A stretch of 64,000 bases of DNA from Fulvivirga sp. (GCA_028280565.1 JANQLQ010000111.1:1-64000), one strand, 5' to 3'; positions 8,799 through 18,011 are shown, counted from the first letter of the stretch. Notes: generated from the sequence alone by a model not told the origin. Translations and numbers: made by a program.

Positions 8799-8846
8799 GC
8801 TTCATGGAATTCTTGCCGATCGTTGTTAAGCATAATGTTTTTACAA

Positions 8847-10148
8847 ATGGAAAGGACATTAATTCAACTGTTTCTTCTCCTTTTTTTGACTTCCTGTGGA
8901 CAGTATAAAGAAAGAGATTGGCTGGCAAATCGTCTTTCAGAAGTGCAATCCATTGATCCGGCGGATACGAACTATAGTGACTTAGCACCTTTGAAAAAAG
9001 CGATCGGAAGCTCAAAAATTGTACTGCTTGGTGAACAAGAACATGGTGATGGTTCTACTTATTTAGCTAAATCTCGTTTGGTTAAGTTTCTACATAACGA
9101 GATGGGATTCGACATCTTAGCATTTGAATCAGATTTCTTTGGTGTAAACAAGGCTTGGGAGGATTACCAAAAAGGGGATAAGGATTATCAAGATGTTCTT
9201 GACCAGGTCTACATTTTCTGGTCAAAGAGCCAAATGTGTGAGGATTTGTTTCAAACCGTCGAAGAATCGCAGGACACCCAAAACCCAATAATTTTGGCAG
9301 GTTTTGACAATCAACAACTTACAAATGTCTCTCGCCAGGAGTTAATCCCCTCATTGGACTCCATTATCCATCAACACGGTGTTTCGATCAGCCCGCCTGA
9401 CCTAGGCTTTTTCAAAAAGACACTTGAAGAAGCTATGAATAAATTCCATGACCAGCAAATTACCCCGGGAAATCAAGATCGATTCCTTTCCATACTCCAT
9501 GCCTTGCTAAAGGAATTTCAAATGAAAGATATCGATCCTTTTTGGATCCAAGAGCTAAAAAATACGAGAGGTTTTATGATGCATACCTGGTATTGGTGGA
9601 TAGACCGTGAAAAGGATATGGTAAACAATAACTATAGGGACTTCCAAATGGCACAGAATTGCTTGTGGCTATTAAATGAGAAATACAGTGGTAAGAAGAT
9701 GATCGTTTGGGCTGCCAATGGGCATATTACAAAAACAGATACGCTATTTAATGTTGAGACAGAGGGCTGGAAACCAAGCATGAGACAATATCCAATGGGT
9801 GAGGTTCTCTTTGATAGCCTAGGGGAAGAAATGTATTCACTGGGTTTTACTTCATTCAAAGGAGAATCCACTTTCCTCGAATATGATAGTGAAGCGCATG
9901 ATTTTGTCTTCCAGTCTTATCAATTTGAACCGGCTGATAGCACTAGCATTGAATTTGAACTAAAAGAAACTGGATTCGAATATGCATTTATCAATTTGAG
10001 AGAACAGCTCGGATCACGGAATAAGGTGGATAAGAGAATAAGAATTTGGAGACCCGAATATGTTACGGGACAATTATCAACTATTTATGATGGAATATTT
10101 TATATATACGACATGAAGCCCAATGAAAAAACTCTGACAGCTGAATGA
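8847..10148 (+). CDS. Erythromycin-esterase-family lipoprotein
   Basis: The product is a lipoprotein: from the ATG at 8847 the sequence is MERTLIQLF..LTSC, a short charged N-region, a hydrophobic core and a lipobox Cys. An ATG at 8835 and a TTG at 8823 are alternative starts. The mature part matches the erythromycin-esterase/succinoglycan-biosynthesis fold: 'LLGEQEHGDGSTYLAKSR' holds the active-site Glu/His region and 'GFDILAFES' follows it. Near the C-terminal third is 'IVWAANGHI', the conserved 'AHNGH'-like motif. Characterised members hydrolyse macrolide lactones; most family members have unknown substrates. The gap to the PP-loop gene is only about 48 bp, so it may belong to the same transcription unit. 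Confidence 0.8.
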   Translation: MERTLIQLFLLLFLTSCGQYKERDWLANRLSEVQSIDPADTNYSDLAPLKKAIGSSKIVLLGEQEHGDGSTYLAKSRLVKFLHNEMGFDILAFESDFFGVNKAWEDYQKGDKDYQDVLDQVYIFWSKSQMCEDLFQTVEESQDTQNPIILAGFDNQQLTNVSRQELIPSLDSIIHQHGVSISPPDLGFFKKTLEEAMNKFHDQQITPGNQDRFLSILHALLKEFQMKDIDPFWIQELKNTRGFMMHTWYWWIDREKDMVNNNYRDFQMAQNCLWLLNEKYSGKKMIVWAANGHITKTDTLFNVETEGWKPSMRQYPMGEVLFDSLGEEMYSLGFTSFKGESTFLEYDSEAHDFVFQSYQFEPADSTSIEFELKETGFEYAFINLREQLGSRNKVDKRIRIWRPEYVTGQLSTIYDGIFYIYDMKPNEKTLTAE

Positions 10149-10440
10149 AATATATAGGACCAGGTACGTAAATTTCAGCCCCACAAACCAAGGCTTTAAT
10201 TCATGCAGGGATCATGATCAATAATTAAAGGGTCCAAGTAATAACCTAGTACTACAAACCTCCCCCTACTCCCCATGGTCTCCTTTACCATAGGGTATCC
10301 CTTTTCGATGTACCACTTCCAAATACTTCCAAGACATACCAATAAACGATGATCCCATTCCATTGAACGAAGGGCTAACACCTGTCATCGAAAACGTGCC
10401 AAGCTTGGCAACTCGCATTGTTCCAGGGTGTTATCCCTTT
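10149..10440. other. Intergenic stretch before the T9SS cargo gene
   Basis: About 290 bases with no supported gene. The reading frame of the large secreted protein is open back to 10363, but it has no signal peptide until the ATG at 10441. No TAnnTTTG box or strong hairpin is visible. Confidence 0.4.
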
Positions 10441-13400
10441 ATGCAACTAAAACCTCTAAAGTTCATATTTCTAGTGGTAGGCATAGGAGCTGCGTACCAT
10501 CTAGATGCCCAGTACTATTGGGTAGGAAATGGCGGTGATTGGAGCGATTTCGCTAATCACTGGGCTACGACATCGGGAGGATCAACTTTTCACACTTCTG
10601 CCCCTACCGTCAATGACGACGTTTTCTTTGATGCAAATTCGTTTTCTAGCAGTGGGCAGACGGTTACGCTAGATATAAATGGTTTTGCGGCTAATTTAAA
10701 TTTCACAGGGGTTACTAATACACCTACACTAGCTGCTGGGGTCACTCGTACCCTTACCGTGGCAAATGACCTTACCTTCGTCTCCACGATGAGCTTGACA
10801 TTTACCGGTAAAATTGTTTTTACGAACGGTACTAACGTCGCCGTGGAGCTCGGCAACGCTGCCAAAACCATCCCCGACTTGGAATTTCCTAACGCTGCGG
10901 TAAGCGTAGTGATCAATACAGGTACTACCACCAACCTTATAGATCGTGTTACGTTCGGTAACATCACCCTGTCAACAGACGGTGTGGAACTTACCATAGA
11001 AACGAGTGGCACTAACAGCAATACTAAAACCTTTGCCAATATCAACCTCCCTAACAACTGTATTTACAACATATCCGGTCCCAATGCCAGCAATTTCGGT
11101 GATGCAAACCGGGTCATCTATACAGGGGATATTTTGGTAGGCGATAATGGTGATGGACGTTTCAGGGGACAATACATGGAATTTCAAGGGAATTTGACCT
11201 TTGGTACTTCCAATGAATGCCAGTGGGGACAACGGGCGGAATTTACGGGGAGTACATTTACAATAGGAGGCTCTTCTGGTAATGATTTCCTGTTTTCGAA
11301 CGATGTGTTATGCTCAAATAACTTCAATATCAATGGGAATACTACGATGGAATTTATCCACGAAACCACGTTGACCGGTAATTTGACAGTAGCGGCATCT
11401 GCTGATCTTACCATTACAACTGCCAGTAATGGCGACTCCGGTTTTAACCTATCCGGGACGACGACATTGAACAACAGCTCCAGCCTAGAGGCTGGTGATC
11501 CGGGCAACAGCGCTCCTTTCTCATTCAGTGACATTATTTGCAACGAATCCGTGACACTGGTCTTTCAAAACGGGGACGAAACCGTAAGCTTAACCAATTT
11601 AACCATTGGTAGTTTCAACATTGTGGAGTTTAACCATGCCAATGACAGCAAAGGGGGAACTGTTTTTTCAGGGAATTTAGTTTCCAGTGGCGATTGCGCA
11701 GATTGGCGCATCTTAAGGTCTACCTCGGATGGCGACCAGGCCAACCTATCTTTTAGCAGCGCTCAAAATGTAGGAGGAAATTTCATAGTCGATTTGAATG
11801 TTTCGGGGGCTACTTTCACGGACACGAATGGAGTGAATGATGGGAATAACACCGGGATCACCTTTACGAGTGATCACATCCCGACTACCTATTACTGGAG
11901 GTCGATCAACTCGGGCAACTGGTCAAATACAAGCAGCTGGTCAACGAGTAGCGGAGGTGCGGCTGGCTTTTGTGTTCCCGGCCCGGCAGATGATGTTATT
12001 TTTGATGCCAATTCATTTTCTGGAGCCAGTCCTACCTTTACCATGAACCTGGACCAAGCTTTTGCCAATAACATGAGCTGGTCCGCCGTAAGTACTGCGG
12101 CTACATGGGAAGGCGGTTCGGGTAACGAACTCATCGTATTCGGAAACTTTACCATGGACGCCGATATTACGAATAACTTTAACGGCCCGGTAACTTTCAC
12201 GATGCTAAGTACAGGTACCAACACCGTACAAATGAATGGTGGTACATTCAATGGAGATGTAGAATTTGACTACAGCGGTGGCACATGGAACCTGCAGGAT
12301 GACATGGATATTAATGGTGATAACTCTAACCTATCCGTAACGAACGGCACCTTGAATGCTGGGGCAAACCATATCACACTGGAAAATAATTGGACCATCT
12401 CCAGTGGCGCTGTTTTTAACGCCGGCACAGGTAGTGTCACCTTCGACGGGCGGGATACAAGTGGGGACCAAGTCGTTAACCCCGGGGGTAGTGCTTTTTA
12501 CGACCTGGTCATAGACCGCGAAAACCGGACCTCTGATGATATTGTAAGACTATCCGCTCCTATGACGGTTAACAATGACCTAACGCTCATCCTAGGCAGG
12601 TTGTATGACGACGGCCATCAAATTACAGGGAATGCCACAGGTACCTTGAGCGTAGCAGATGGGGATCGGCTCAGGTTGGGAACAGCTACGGCGAGCACGT
12701 CTTTTCCCACTAATTTCCTGCCGGTTAATATTTCTTTAAGCGATAACAGCAGGGTAGAATATCACTCCCAGTTAGACCAAAATGTCGCGGGTAATATCAG
12801 TTATGGTCGTCTTCATATACAAGGGGGTGGATCTGCATTTCGTAACAAAACGCTTTTGGGACTGATCACAGTAAAACGGAATATGGTCATAGCTTCCTAC
12901 AATAACTTCTTGGACAATGGATTCCAGGTAGTAGGTACCGCCGGCCGGACTTTCCAGATGGGCAGTAACACCTCGTATACCATTGGTACCTCAACTACAA
13001 CTACCCAATTTCCCACGAATTACGATGATATAGACCTTGATCCTAATTCCACGATCATCTACGCTTCAGGGCAAGACGATAACCAGGTTGTAAAAAGCTT
13101 GTTGGGTAGCGGGAATACAAGCTATGCCAATCTAACCCTAACCAACACCTCGGGGACGATGAGAACAAAAAATTTGGAGGGAAACATTAATGTAAGGGGA
13201 GACCTTACGATCAATACGGACAACACCTTGGATGTGACCTCGGCTAATAACTATACGATCAGTTTACAGGGAGACCTGATCACTAACGGGACAGGGGGTA
13301 TTGACTTTAGGCAAAATACGGTCACCTTGAATGGATTGACACAACAAACGATGAGCTACGGGGGGAATACGATGAGCATTTATAACTTGGTTATCAATAA

Positions 13401-14505
13401 TGCTTCTGGCGCACAAGTGGCAGACAATATCAGTATTGTGAGCAGTGGAAATATTGATTTTCAAAATGGGATCATTACCCCACAAGGCTCTGAAGTGATC
13501 ACCCTACAAGATGGCGCCACGGTAACTTCAGCTTCTGATGCCAGCTTTGTAGATGGAGTGGTGGAAAAGGTGGGGAATGATCCCTTTACTTTTCCCATTG
13601 GCGATGGTTCGTTCTACCGGCCCATCACCATATCTGCCCCGGGCAACAGTACGGATGCTTTTGCCGCGCAATATTTTGCTACCAACCCGGATGGCAGCTT
13701 CGATACCAATGCCAAGGAGCCCAGCATAGATATCGTCAGTGCCCTAGAATACTGGCAGTTAGCGGTTACAAATGGTACCCCTACCGTAGATGTAACATTA
13801 TCATGGCGCAGCAACAGTGGAGTAGACGATCCCAGCAGTTTGACCATTGCCCATTGGAATGGGTTCTTATGGGAAGACTATGGTAATAACGGGACCACAG
13901 GGGATGTTACCGCTGGCACGATCACCGCGAACAATATCAGCAGCTTTAGCCCCATCACCTTAGGGTCGACGGACTTGAATAACCCCTTGCCAGTAGAATT
14001 GATCAGCTTCCAAGCGACGTTGGAAGGTAACAGGGTACAACTGGATTGGGCCACGTCTTCAGAACTGAATAATGACTATTTCATGGTCCAACGATCCGAT
14101 GACGACTTTGAATGGTACGACTTGGGTACGGTCAAAGGGGCTGGCACCACGGTAGAGCGTCAATCCTATACTTTCGAGGATACCCGTCCTTCTTTCGGTC
14201 TCTCGTATTACCGGCTGAAGCAGGTAGACCTTAACGGGCAATTTGAATATTCGCCCGTAAGAACGGTTGATCTTTTCAGTAAAGAAAATGTTAGGCTTTT
14301 TCCTAACCCTGTGCGCAACTACTTATCGATTTTTGCTACTGGCACCGTTTCGAACGTTGCCATCACAGATCTTCAAGGTGTTGTCCTTTATTTTAATTCC
14401 CAGTTAGAGGAAAAGATCCCGATGTCTGCTTTTAAAGAAGGAGTCTACCGTATCACGTTTGATCATAATGGAAGTGTGATCAACGAAAAGATCGTGGTAC
14501 ACTAG
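10441..14505 (+). CDS. Large secreted beta-helix-like protein with T9SS sorting signal
   Basis: Starting at the ATG at 10441 gives 1354 aa with a signal peptide ending at HLDAQ|YYW; earlier in-frame starts lack one. Two related modules begin 'YYWVGNGGDWSDFANHW' (mature N-terminus) and 'YYWRSINSGNWSNTSSW' (around residue 485), each leading to a 'DDVFFDANSF'-type motif. Between and after them the sequence is rich in Asn, Thr, Gly and Ser with short beta-strand repeats, as in a parallel beta-helix. The last ~75 residues ('LFPNPVRNYLSIFA' to 'EKIVVH') match the type A C-terminal sorting domain of type IX secretion substrates. It is probably exported to the cell surface or medium and may act in adhesion or polymer binding; no catalytic site was identified. 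Confidence 0.85.
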   Translation: MQLKPLKFIFLVVGIGAAYHLDAQYYWVGNGGDWSDFANHWATTSGGSTFHTSAPTVNDDVFFDANSFSSSGQTVTLDINGFAANLNFTGVTNTPTLAAGVTRTLTVANDLTFVSTMSLTFTGKIVFTNGTNVAVELGNAAKTIPDLEFPNAAVSVVINTGTTTNLIDRVTFGNITLSTDGVELTIETSGTNSNTKTFANINLPNNCIYNISGPNASNFGDANRVIYTGDILVGDNGDGRFRGQYMEFQGNLTFGTSNECQWGQRAEFTGSTFTIGGSSGNDFLFSNDVLCSNNFNINGNTTMEFIHETTLTGNLTVAASADLTITTASNGDSGFNLSGTTTLNNSSSLEAGDPGNSAPFSFSDIICNESVTLVFQNGDETVSLTNLTIGSFNIVEFNHANDSKGGTVFSGNLVSSGDCADWRILRSTSDGDQANLSFSSAQNVGGNFIVDLNVSGATFTDTNGVNDGNNTGITFTSDHIPTTYYWRSINSGNWSNTSSWSTSSGGAAGFCVPGPADDVIFDANSFSGASPTFTMNLDQAFANNMSWSAVSTAATWEGGSGNELIVFGNFTMDADITNNFNGPVTFTMLSTGTNTVQMNGGTFNGDVEFDYSGGTWNLQDDMDINGDNSNLSVTNGTLNAGANHITLENNWTISSGAVFNAGTGSVTFDGRDTSGDQVVNPGGSAFYDLVIDRENRTSDDIVRLSAPMTVNNDLTLILGRLYDDGHQITGNATGTLSVADGDRLRLGTATASTSFPTNFLPVNISLSDNSRVEYHSQLDQNVAGNISYGRLHIQGGGSAFRNKTLLGLITVKRNMVIASYNNFLDNGFQVVGTAGRTFQMGSNTSYTIGTSTTTTQFPTNYDDIDLDPNSTIIYASGQDDNQVVKSLLGSGNTSYANLTLTNTSGTMRTKNLEGNINVRGDLTINTDNTLDVTSANNYTISLQGDLITNGTGGIDFRQNTVTLNGLTQQTMSYGGNTMSIYNLVINNASGAQVADNISIVSSGNIDFQNGIITPQGSEVITLQDGATVTSASDASFVDGVVEKVGNDPFTFPIGDGSFYRPITISAPGNSTDAFAAQYFATNPDGSFDTNAKEPSIDIVSALEYWQLAVTNGTPTVDVTLSWRSNSGVDDPSSLTIAHWNGFLWEDYGNNGTTGDVTAGTITANNISSFSPITLGSTDLNNPLPVELISFQATLEGNRVQLDWATSSELNNDYFMVQRSDDDFEWYDLGTVKGAGTTVERQSYTFEDTRPSFGLSYYRLKQVDLNGQFEYSPVRTVDLFSKENVRLFPNPVRNYLSIFATGTVSNVAITDLQGVVLYFNSQLEEKIPMSAFKEGVYRITFDHNGSVINEKIVVH

Positions 14506-14530
14506 TCCTCCTTGTCATATTCAATTATTT

Positions 14531-14803
14531 GATAGGCAGGGATTTAATTATAAAGGAGCCCGTTGGATATCCTCATCAAAAACGAAAAAAACCTTCTTTA
14601 TCGTCATTCCTGCCAGCCTTGCCGGGTAAGCGATGCGCGAGAGCATGAATCTGCTATGTCATTGAACGTGAACCTTTTTTTAAGTCTACTGGGTTTTCGT
14701 TTCACGATTTCACAGATTCTTCCAAAGGAATCCCAATGGGGCTTATCACGCCTAGCCCAAGGCACAGGCTGCAAGGAATGACGAGGGTAGAAAGTAAGGA
14801 ATG
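14531..14803 (+). repeat. Dispersed repeat family B, copy 1
   Basis: About 270 bp, closely similar to 48027-48280 and, over its core, to 39094-39279. Shared landmarks are GGAGCCCGTTGGATA, CGTCATTCCTGCC, GCGATGCGCG, ACGTGAACCTTTTTTT, CACGCCTAGCCCA, GGAATGACGA and TAGAAAGTAAGGA. The CGTCATTCC near the left and GGAATGACG near the right are inverted, giving a MITE-like layout without any ORF of its own. Confidence 0.8.
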
Positions 14804-14840
14804 ACGTACCGGGAGCAGGGTGAGCTATGTTCGAGGTATT

Positions 14841-14965
14841 GATCAGTCGGCAATCGGCAAAGGGCAGTAGGCAAAAAAATATAGGATTGCCAATTGCTCA
14901 CTGCCAACAGCCAACTTTAAGAACAGGACTGGAAAAAATGCTAACCGTCCAATTACACTTAACTT
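14841..14965 (-). repeat. Dispersed repeat family A, copy 2 (inverted)
   Basis: Reverse-complement counterpart of 93-218. Left end GATCAGTCGGC, right end CACTTAACTT, with the 'CTTTAAGAACAGG' and 'GCTAACCGTCC' blocks in between. It lies between repeat B and the TetR promoter; the remaining bases to 15057 hold no gene. Confidence 0.7.
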
Positions 14966-15057
14966 AACACTAACGGAATAGACACTGAGGCACCATACTA
15001 TGGCAATGATCTGATCAGTGCCTATCATCAGTATGTTCTTTTTCTTTTGCAAGAAAC

Positions 15058-15102
15058 TTTGAGAACATAAAAAAGTATTTATCTTTGTAAGTGATTACTC
15101 AC
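15058..15102 (+). promoter_or_regulatory. Promoter and operator of the TetR gene
   Basis: TTTG at 15058-15061, an 18-bp spacer and TATCTTTG at 15080-15087 form a Bacteroidota promoter. Directly after the -7 box comes the imperfect palindrome TAAGT-GATT-ACTCAC (15088-15102), which recurs as TAAGT-GAGT-ACTTAC before the downstream SDR gene. Its position over the transcription start suggests autorepression by the TetR protein. Confidence 0.7.
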
Positions 15103-15104
15103 AA

Positions 15105-15632
15105 ATGACTGAAAAAAAGGAAAAGATACTGCAAGCAGCCTTAGAACTTTTTGCCCAAGAAGGATTTAAAAGTACTTCTACGAGTAAAGTAGCCAAGAGA
15201 GCCGGGGTCTCAGAAGGGTTGATTTTTAGGCATTTTGAGAATAAAGAGGGGCTGCTGGCAGCCATTATCCAAGAGGGGGAAGAAAGAGCTAAAATGCTTT
15301 TTGCCAATATTGTATTGGAAACCGAACCAATGGAAGTGGTCCGTAAGACGTTTGAGATCGCCCAAATGATGAGAATAAGTAAAGAAGCTGCTGATTTTTG
15401 GAAGTTGCAATACAAGATCAAATGGGAGCTGGAACAGTACGGTGAGCATAAGATGGAACCTTTACAACGGGCATTGACAGACGCCTTTGCGAAGCTAGGG
15501 TATGAAAGTCCGCATTTAGAAGCCCAGTTACTTTTGATCAGCCTGGATGGACTGGCAACTCGATTTTATTTGCAGGATGATTTTGATATCGACCCCGTGA
15601 TAAAGCTGCTTAAATCAAAATATGGTATTTAA
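15105..15632 (+). CDS. TetR/AcrR-family transcriptional regulator
   Basis: The 175-aa protein has a typical TetR N-terminal helix-turn-helix (residues about 5-50: 'ILQAALELFAQEGFKSTS', 'VAKRAGVSEGLIFRHFENK') and an all-helical ligand-binding C-terminal domain. The ATG at 15105 lies just 2 bases past the operator, so the leader is very short. The next gene, an SDR dehydrogenase, follows after 41 bp and carries the same operator, so the regulator probably represses itself and the dehydrogenase and is released by a small-molecule ligand. The ligand is unknown but may be a substrate of the SDR. Confidence 0.88.
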   Translation: MTEKKEKILQAALELFAQEGFKSTSTSKVAKRAGVSEGLIFRHFENKEGLLAAIIQEGEERAKMLFANIVLETEPMEVVRKTFEIAQMMRISKEAADFWKLQYKIKWELEQYGEHKMEPLQRALTDAFAKLGYESPHLEAQLLLISLDGLATRFYLQDDFDIDPVIKLLKSKYGI

Positions 15633-15646
15633 TTTACTTTAAAAAT

Positions 15647-15660
15647 AAGTGAGTACTTAC
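15647..15660 (+). promoter_or_regulatory. Second TetR operator
   Basis: The sequence ATAAGT-GAGT-ACTTAC in the 41-bp gap before the SDR gene matches the palindrome ahead of the TetR gene, sharing TAAGTGA-TACT-AC. The 5-bp arms TAAGT/ACTTA are perfect here. Confidence 0.6.
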
Positions 15661-15673
15661 ATTTTAACTAAAA

Positions 15674-16504
15674 ATGATGGAAACAAAAAAAGTAATTTTA
15701 ATTACGGGAGCTTCTTCCGGGATAGGGAAGGAGACAGCCCTAAGGCTAATTCGTGAAGGTCACACGGTCTATGGCGCGGCCCGTAGAGTCGAGAGGATGA
15801 AAGACTTGCAGCAGGCAGGGGGCTATGCCATAGCCATGGACGTAACCGATGATCAGTCAATACAAGAGGGACTGGCGCAGGTGATCAAAGAACAAGGACA
15901 GGTCGACGTTTTGGTAAACAATGCCGGTTATGCTATCTATGGTTCAGTGGAAGAAACGTCGATTGACGATGCCAGGAGACAATTTGAAGTGAATCTTTTC
16001 GGCCTGGCCAGGCTGACTCAATTGGTTTTGCCTCATATGAGAGCTGCGAAACGGGGTACGATCATTAACATTTCGTCTATGGGTGGTAAGGTATACTTTC
16101 CGCTGGGGGCTTGGTATCATGGTACCAAACATGCCCTCGAAGGGTGGTCAGACAGTTTGCGATTAGAGCTCAAGCAGTTCGGAATTGATGTGGTGATCAT
16201 TGAGCCCGGCGCCATTAAGACAGAATTCGGTGAAGTGATGACAGCGCCTATGATGGAACGCTCTAGTGAAGGTCCCTATGCAAAAATTACCAAGGTCATG
16301 GAAAAAGCTGTCACGGACTCTTACGAGAAGCCCAACAGTAGCTCTCCTCCTTCTGTTATTGCCCACGTTATCTCGAAAGCGATCAAAGCCAAAAAACCAA
16401 AAACGCGTTATGTGGCCGGCAAAATGGCCAAACCCATGATGTGGATCAGGAAATACCTCGGAGACCGGGTTTATGATAAGGCGGTAATGAGCCAAGTTAA
16501 GTAA
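15674..16504 (+). CDS. Short-chain dehydrogenase/reductase
   Basis: A classical SDR of 276 aa. The Rossmann glycine motif is 'TGASSGIGKETA' (about residues 12-23), an NNAG motif occurs near residue 86, and the catalytic triad appears as Ser in 'NISSMGG' with Tyr and Lys in 'YHGTK'. An Arg-rich turn after the second strand ('AARRVERM') favours NADP(H). ATG codons at 15674 and 15677 are both possible starts. Operator sharing with the preceding TetR gene indicates inducible expression. The substrate, probably a small alcohol, ketone or lipid, cannot be read from sequence. Confidence 0.88.
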   Translation: MMETKKVILITGASSGIGKETALRLIREGHTVYGAARRVERMKDLQQAGGYAIAMDVTDDQSIQEGLAQVIKEQGQVDVLVNNAGYAIYGSVEETSIDDARRQFEVNLFGLARLTQLVLPHMRAAKRGTIINISSMGGKVYFPLGAWYHGTKHALEGWSDSLRLELKQFGIDVVIIEPGAIKTEFGEVMTAPMMERSSEGPYAKITKVMEKAVTDSYEKPNSSSPPSVIAHVISKAIKAKKPKTRYVAGKMAKPMMWIRKYLGDRVYDKAVMSQVK

Positions 16505-16512
16505 ATAGTAAA

Positions 16513-16569
16513 TAGTCTTGAGTCGTGGGTATTGAGTACTAGCTCCTCACGACTCATGACTCAAGACTA
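16513..16569. terminator. Bidirectional terminator between convergent genes
   Basis: A perfect 12-bp stem TAGTCTTGAGTC / GACTCAAGACTA (16513-16524 with 16558-16569), with an inner GTCGTG/CACGAC pairing, is followed by AAAAAG on the right. It separates two convergent genes, and its right arm includes the stop codon of the BamA-like gene. Confidence 0.7.
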
Positions 16570-17658
16570 AAAAGATTCAGCTATGCCTACGTACAGGCCC
16601 TGGCTGTCTTGGCCCCAGGCAAAGTCTAACCGAAGGTTGATACGATTCTCGGGAAGTAATGCATATCTCAATCCAACACCAATAGCAAGCCTAGTATCAT
16701 CGAGGTCTAATTCGTTGTATTCGGGCATGGTATTTCCGGCACTGGCAAAAAATACGGCACCAAATTTTTCATCGAGCATTTCCCGGTATTCGGCCTGTAT
16801 GGAAAGTAGGTGCTTGTCGCGGTAAGCCCCGGAGAAATAGCCCCGGTTGATCATGCTTCCTCCTAGCATACTTAACTCTGCAAAAGGAACTTGCCCGAAC
16901 CTAGCTTGGTGCTGGACCTGGAAAGCTAACACATGAAAAGGCTTTTTCGATAGTGGTATGTACTTCCGGAAATCCGCGGTAAAGACCTCAAAGGGATGAG
17001 AGCTGCCTAACGCCGTACGGTGTAATTCACCCCTAAGGTTAAAAAAGCTGCCGCGGTAGGCATTCAGGATGTTATCGCGGCTGTCCCATCGTATGACAGC
17101 TGCTGGGCCTGATGCCGTAAAGCCCCGGTAACCCCGGGGGCGATCTGTGTCTAACAAACCCCCTTCAGAAGGTGTGGGAATATACTGGTGATTATAACGA
17201 TACCCAGCTCCTAGGTAAATCTTTGGGATGACCTGGCGAAATAAAATAACATCACCCGTAATGGCTCGAAAGTCATAGCTATCGTATTGCTCGAGGTCTA
17301 CTTCGGTACCGATCCCGTAATAGCGCCACACATTGATTAAGCCACTGATCGTGAATTCCAGTATATAGGTATTCTGCTGGAAAAACAAATTGCCCTGGGT
17401 GGTGAGGCCAAATTGTTTCTTAAACGTTCCAAATAATTGGGCGCTCAAAAAGGAAGGTCGTACAAGGCTGTCCGATGGATTAGTTTTGAACGTTCGTATT
17501 GGGTTTGCTCCTAGGAGTAATCCTGTTTCAGGGCTAGAACTGATCATAGGAATGATCTGCCACCTCGTGTTTTCCAAGCCCGATGAATCCTGCTGGCCAA
17601 AACAGTATATTGAAAGAAACAAGCAAGCCAGGGCCAATTTAGTTTTCAAAAGAAGCAT
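16567..17658 (-). CDS. BamA/TamA-family outer-membrane protein (surface antigen D15)
   Basis: The 363-aa protein has a signal peptide (LLLKTKLALACLFLSIYCFG|QQ) followed directly by an Omp85-type beta-barrel; no POTRA domains are present. The conserved segment near residues 270-295, 'NRGYFSGAYRDKHLLSIQAE', matches the D15 barrel signature (RGY..G.YRD), and the C-terminus ends in Phe. Short, POTRA-less members are common in Bacteroidota; they may insert or translocate a partner lipoprotein, or act as simple pores. Its neighbours do not indicate a partner. The gene is convergent with the SDR gene and terminates in a shared hairpin. Confidence 0.85.
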   Translation of the reverse strand: MLLLKTKLALACLFLSIYCFGQQDSSGLENTRWQIIPMISSSPETGLLLGANPIRTFKTNPSDSLVRPSFLSAQLFGTFKKQFGLTTQGNLFFQQNTYILEFTISGLINVWRYYGIGTEVDLEQYDSYDFRAITGDVILFRQVIPKIYLGAGYRYNHQYIPTPSEGGLLDTDRPRGYRGFTASGPAAVIRWDSRDNILNAYRGSFFNLRGELHRTALGSSHPFEVFTADFRKYIPLSKKPFHVLAFQVQHQARFGQVPFAELSMLGGSMINRGYFSGAYRDKHLLSIQAEYREMLDEKFGAVFFASAGNTMPEYNELDLDDTRLAIGVGLRYALLPENRINLRLDFAWGQDSQGLYVGIAESF

Positions 17659-18011
17659 GATTTAAGTCTATTTGTTTTTGTACCTCTGCCGAATGAATAC
17701 CTTTTACGATGTCGTTTTTGCTTCAATGTTAAGACCGACATCGCAGATAATTTTCATTTCTTTAGCCAAAAATCAGGGAGAAAAGCCTGGATAACAACTC
17801 TTTACCGCTAGAATGGGACCGTCGGCGGATGAATAAGGACTAAACCCAAGGGAAGCGTAACCTTATGCAAGCTGTCGGTAGTGACGCGGATAAAGCCAGT
17901 TCACAACCCTTTTTGACTTCTTCACCCTTCAATGGTACTGGTTTGGCGCCCGCCTGGTTGATATAAAAGCCTCTTGTGATTAACTTTCCATAAACTAAAC
18001 TGGTCTTTGAT
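17659..18011. other. Intergenic stretch between divergent genes
   Basis: About 350 bases between the divergent BamA-like and LytS-like genes; presumably both promoters lie here. No repeat family or clear TAnnTTTG box was identified, and the small ORF on the minus strand looks accidental. Confidence 0.4.

Noticed and set aside
10590-13847. Several minus-strand ORFs of 70-155 aa inside the T9SS cargo gene
   Set aside because: Shadows of a low-complexity Thr/Asn/Gly-rich coding sequence; no start context or motif.
14563-15052. Small ORFs between the T9SS gene and the TetR gene
   Set aside because: They lie in dispersed repeats B and A and have no conserved features.
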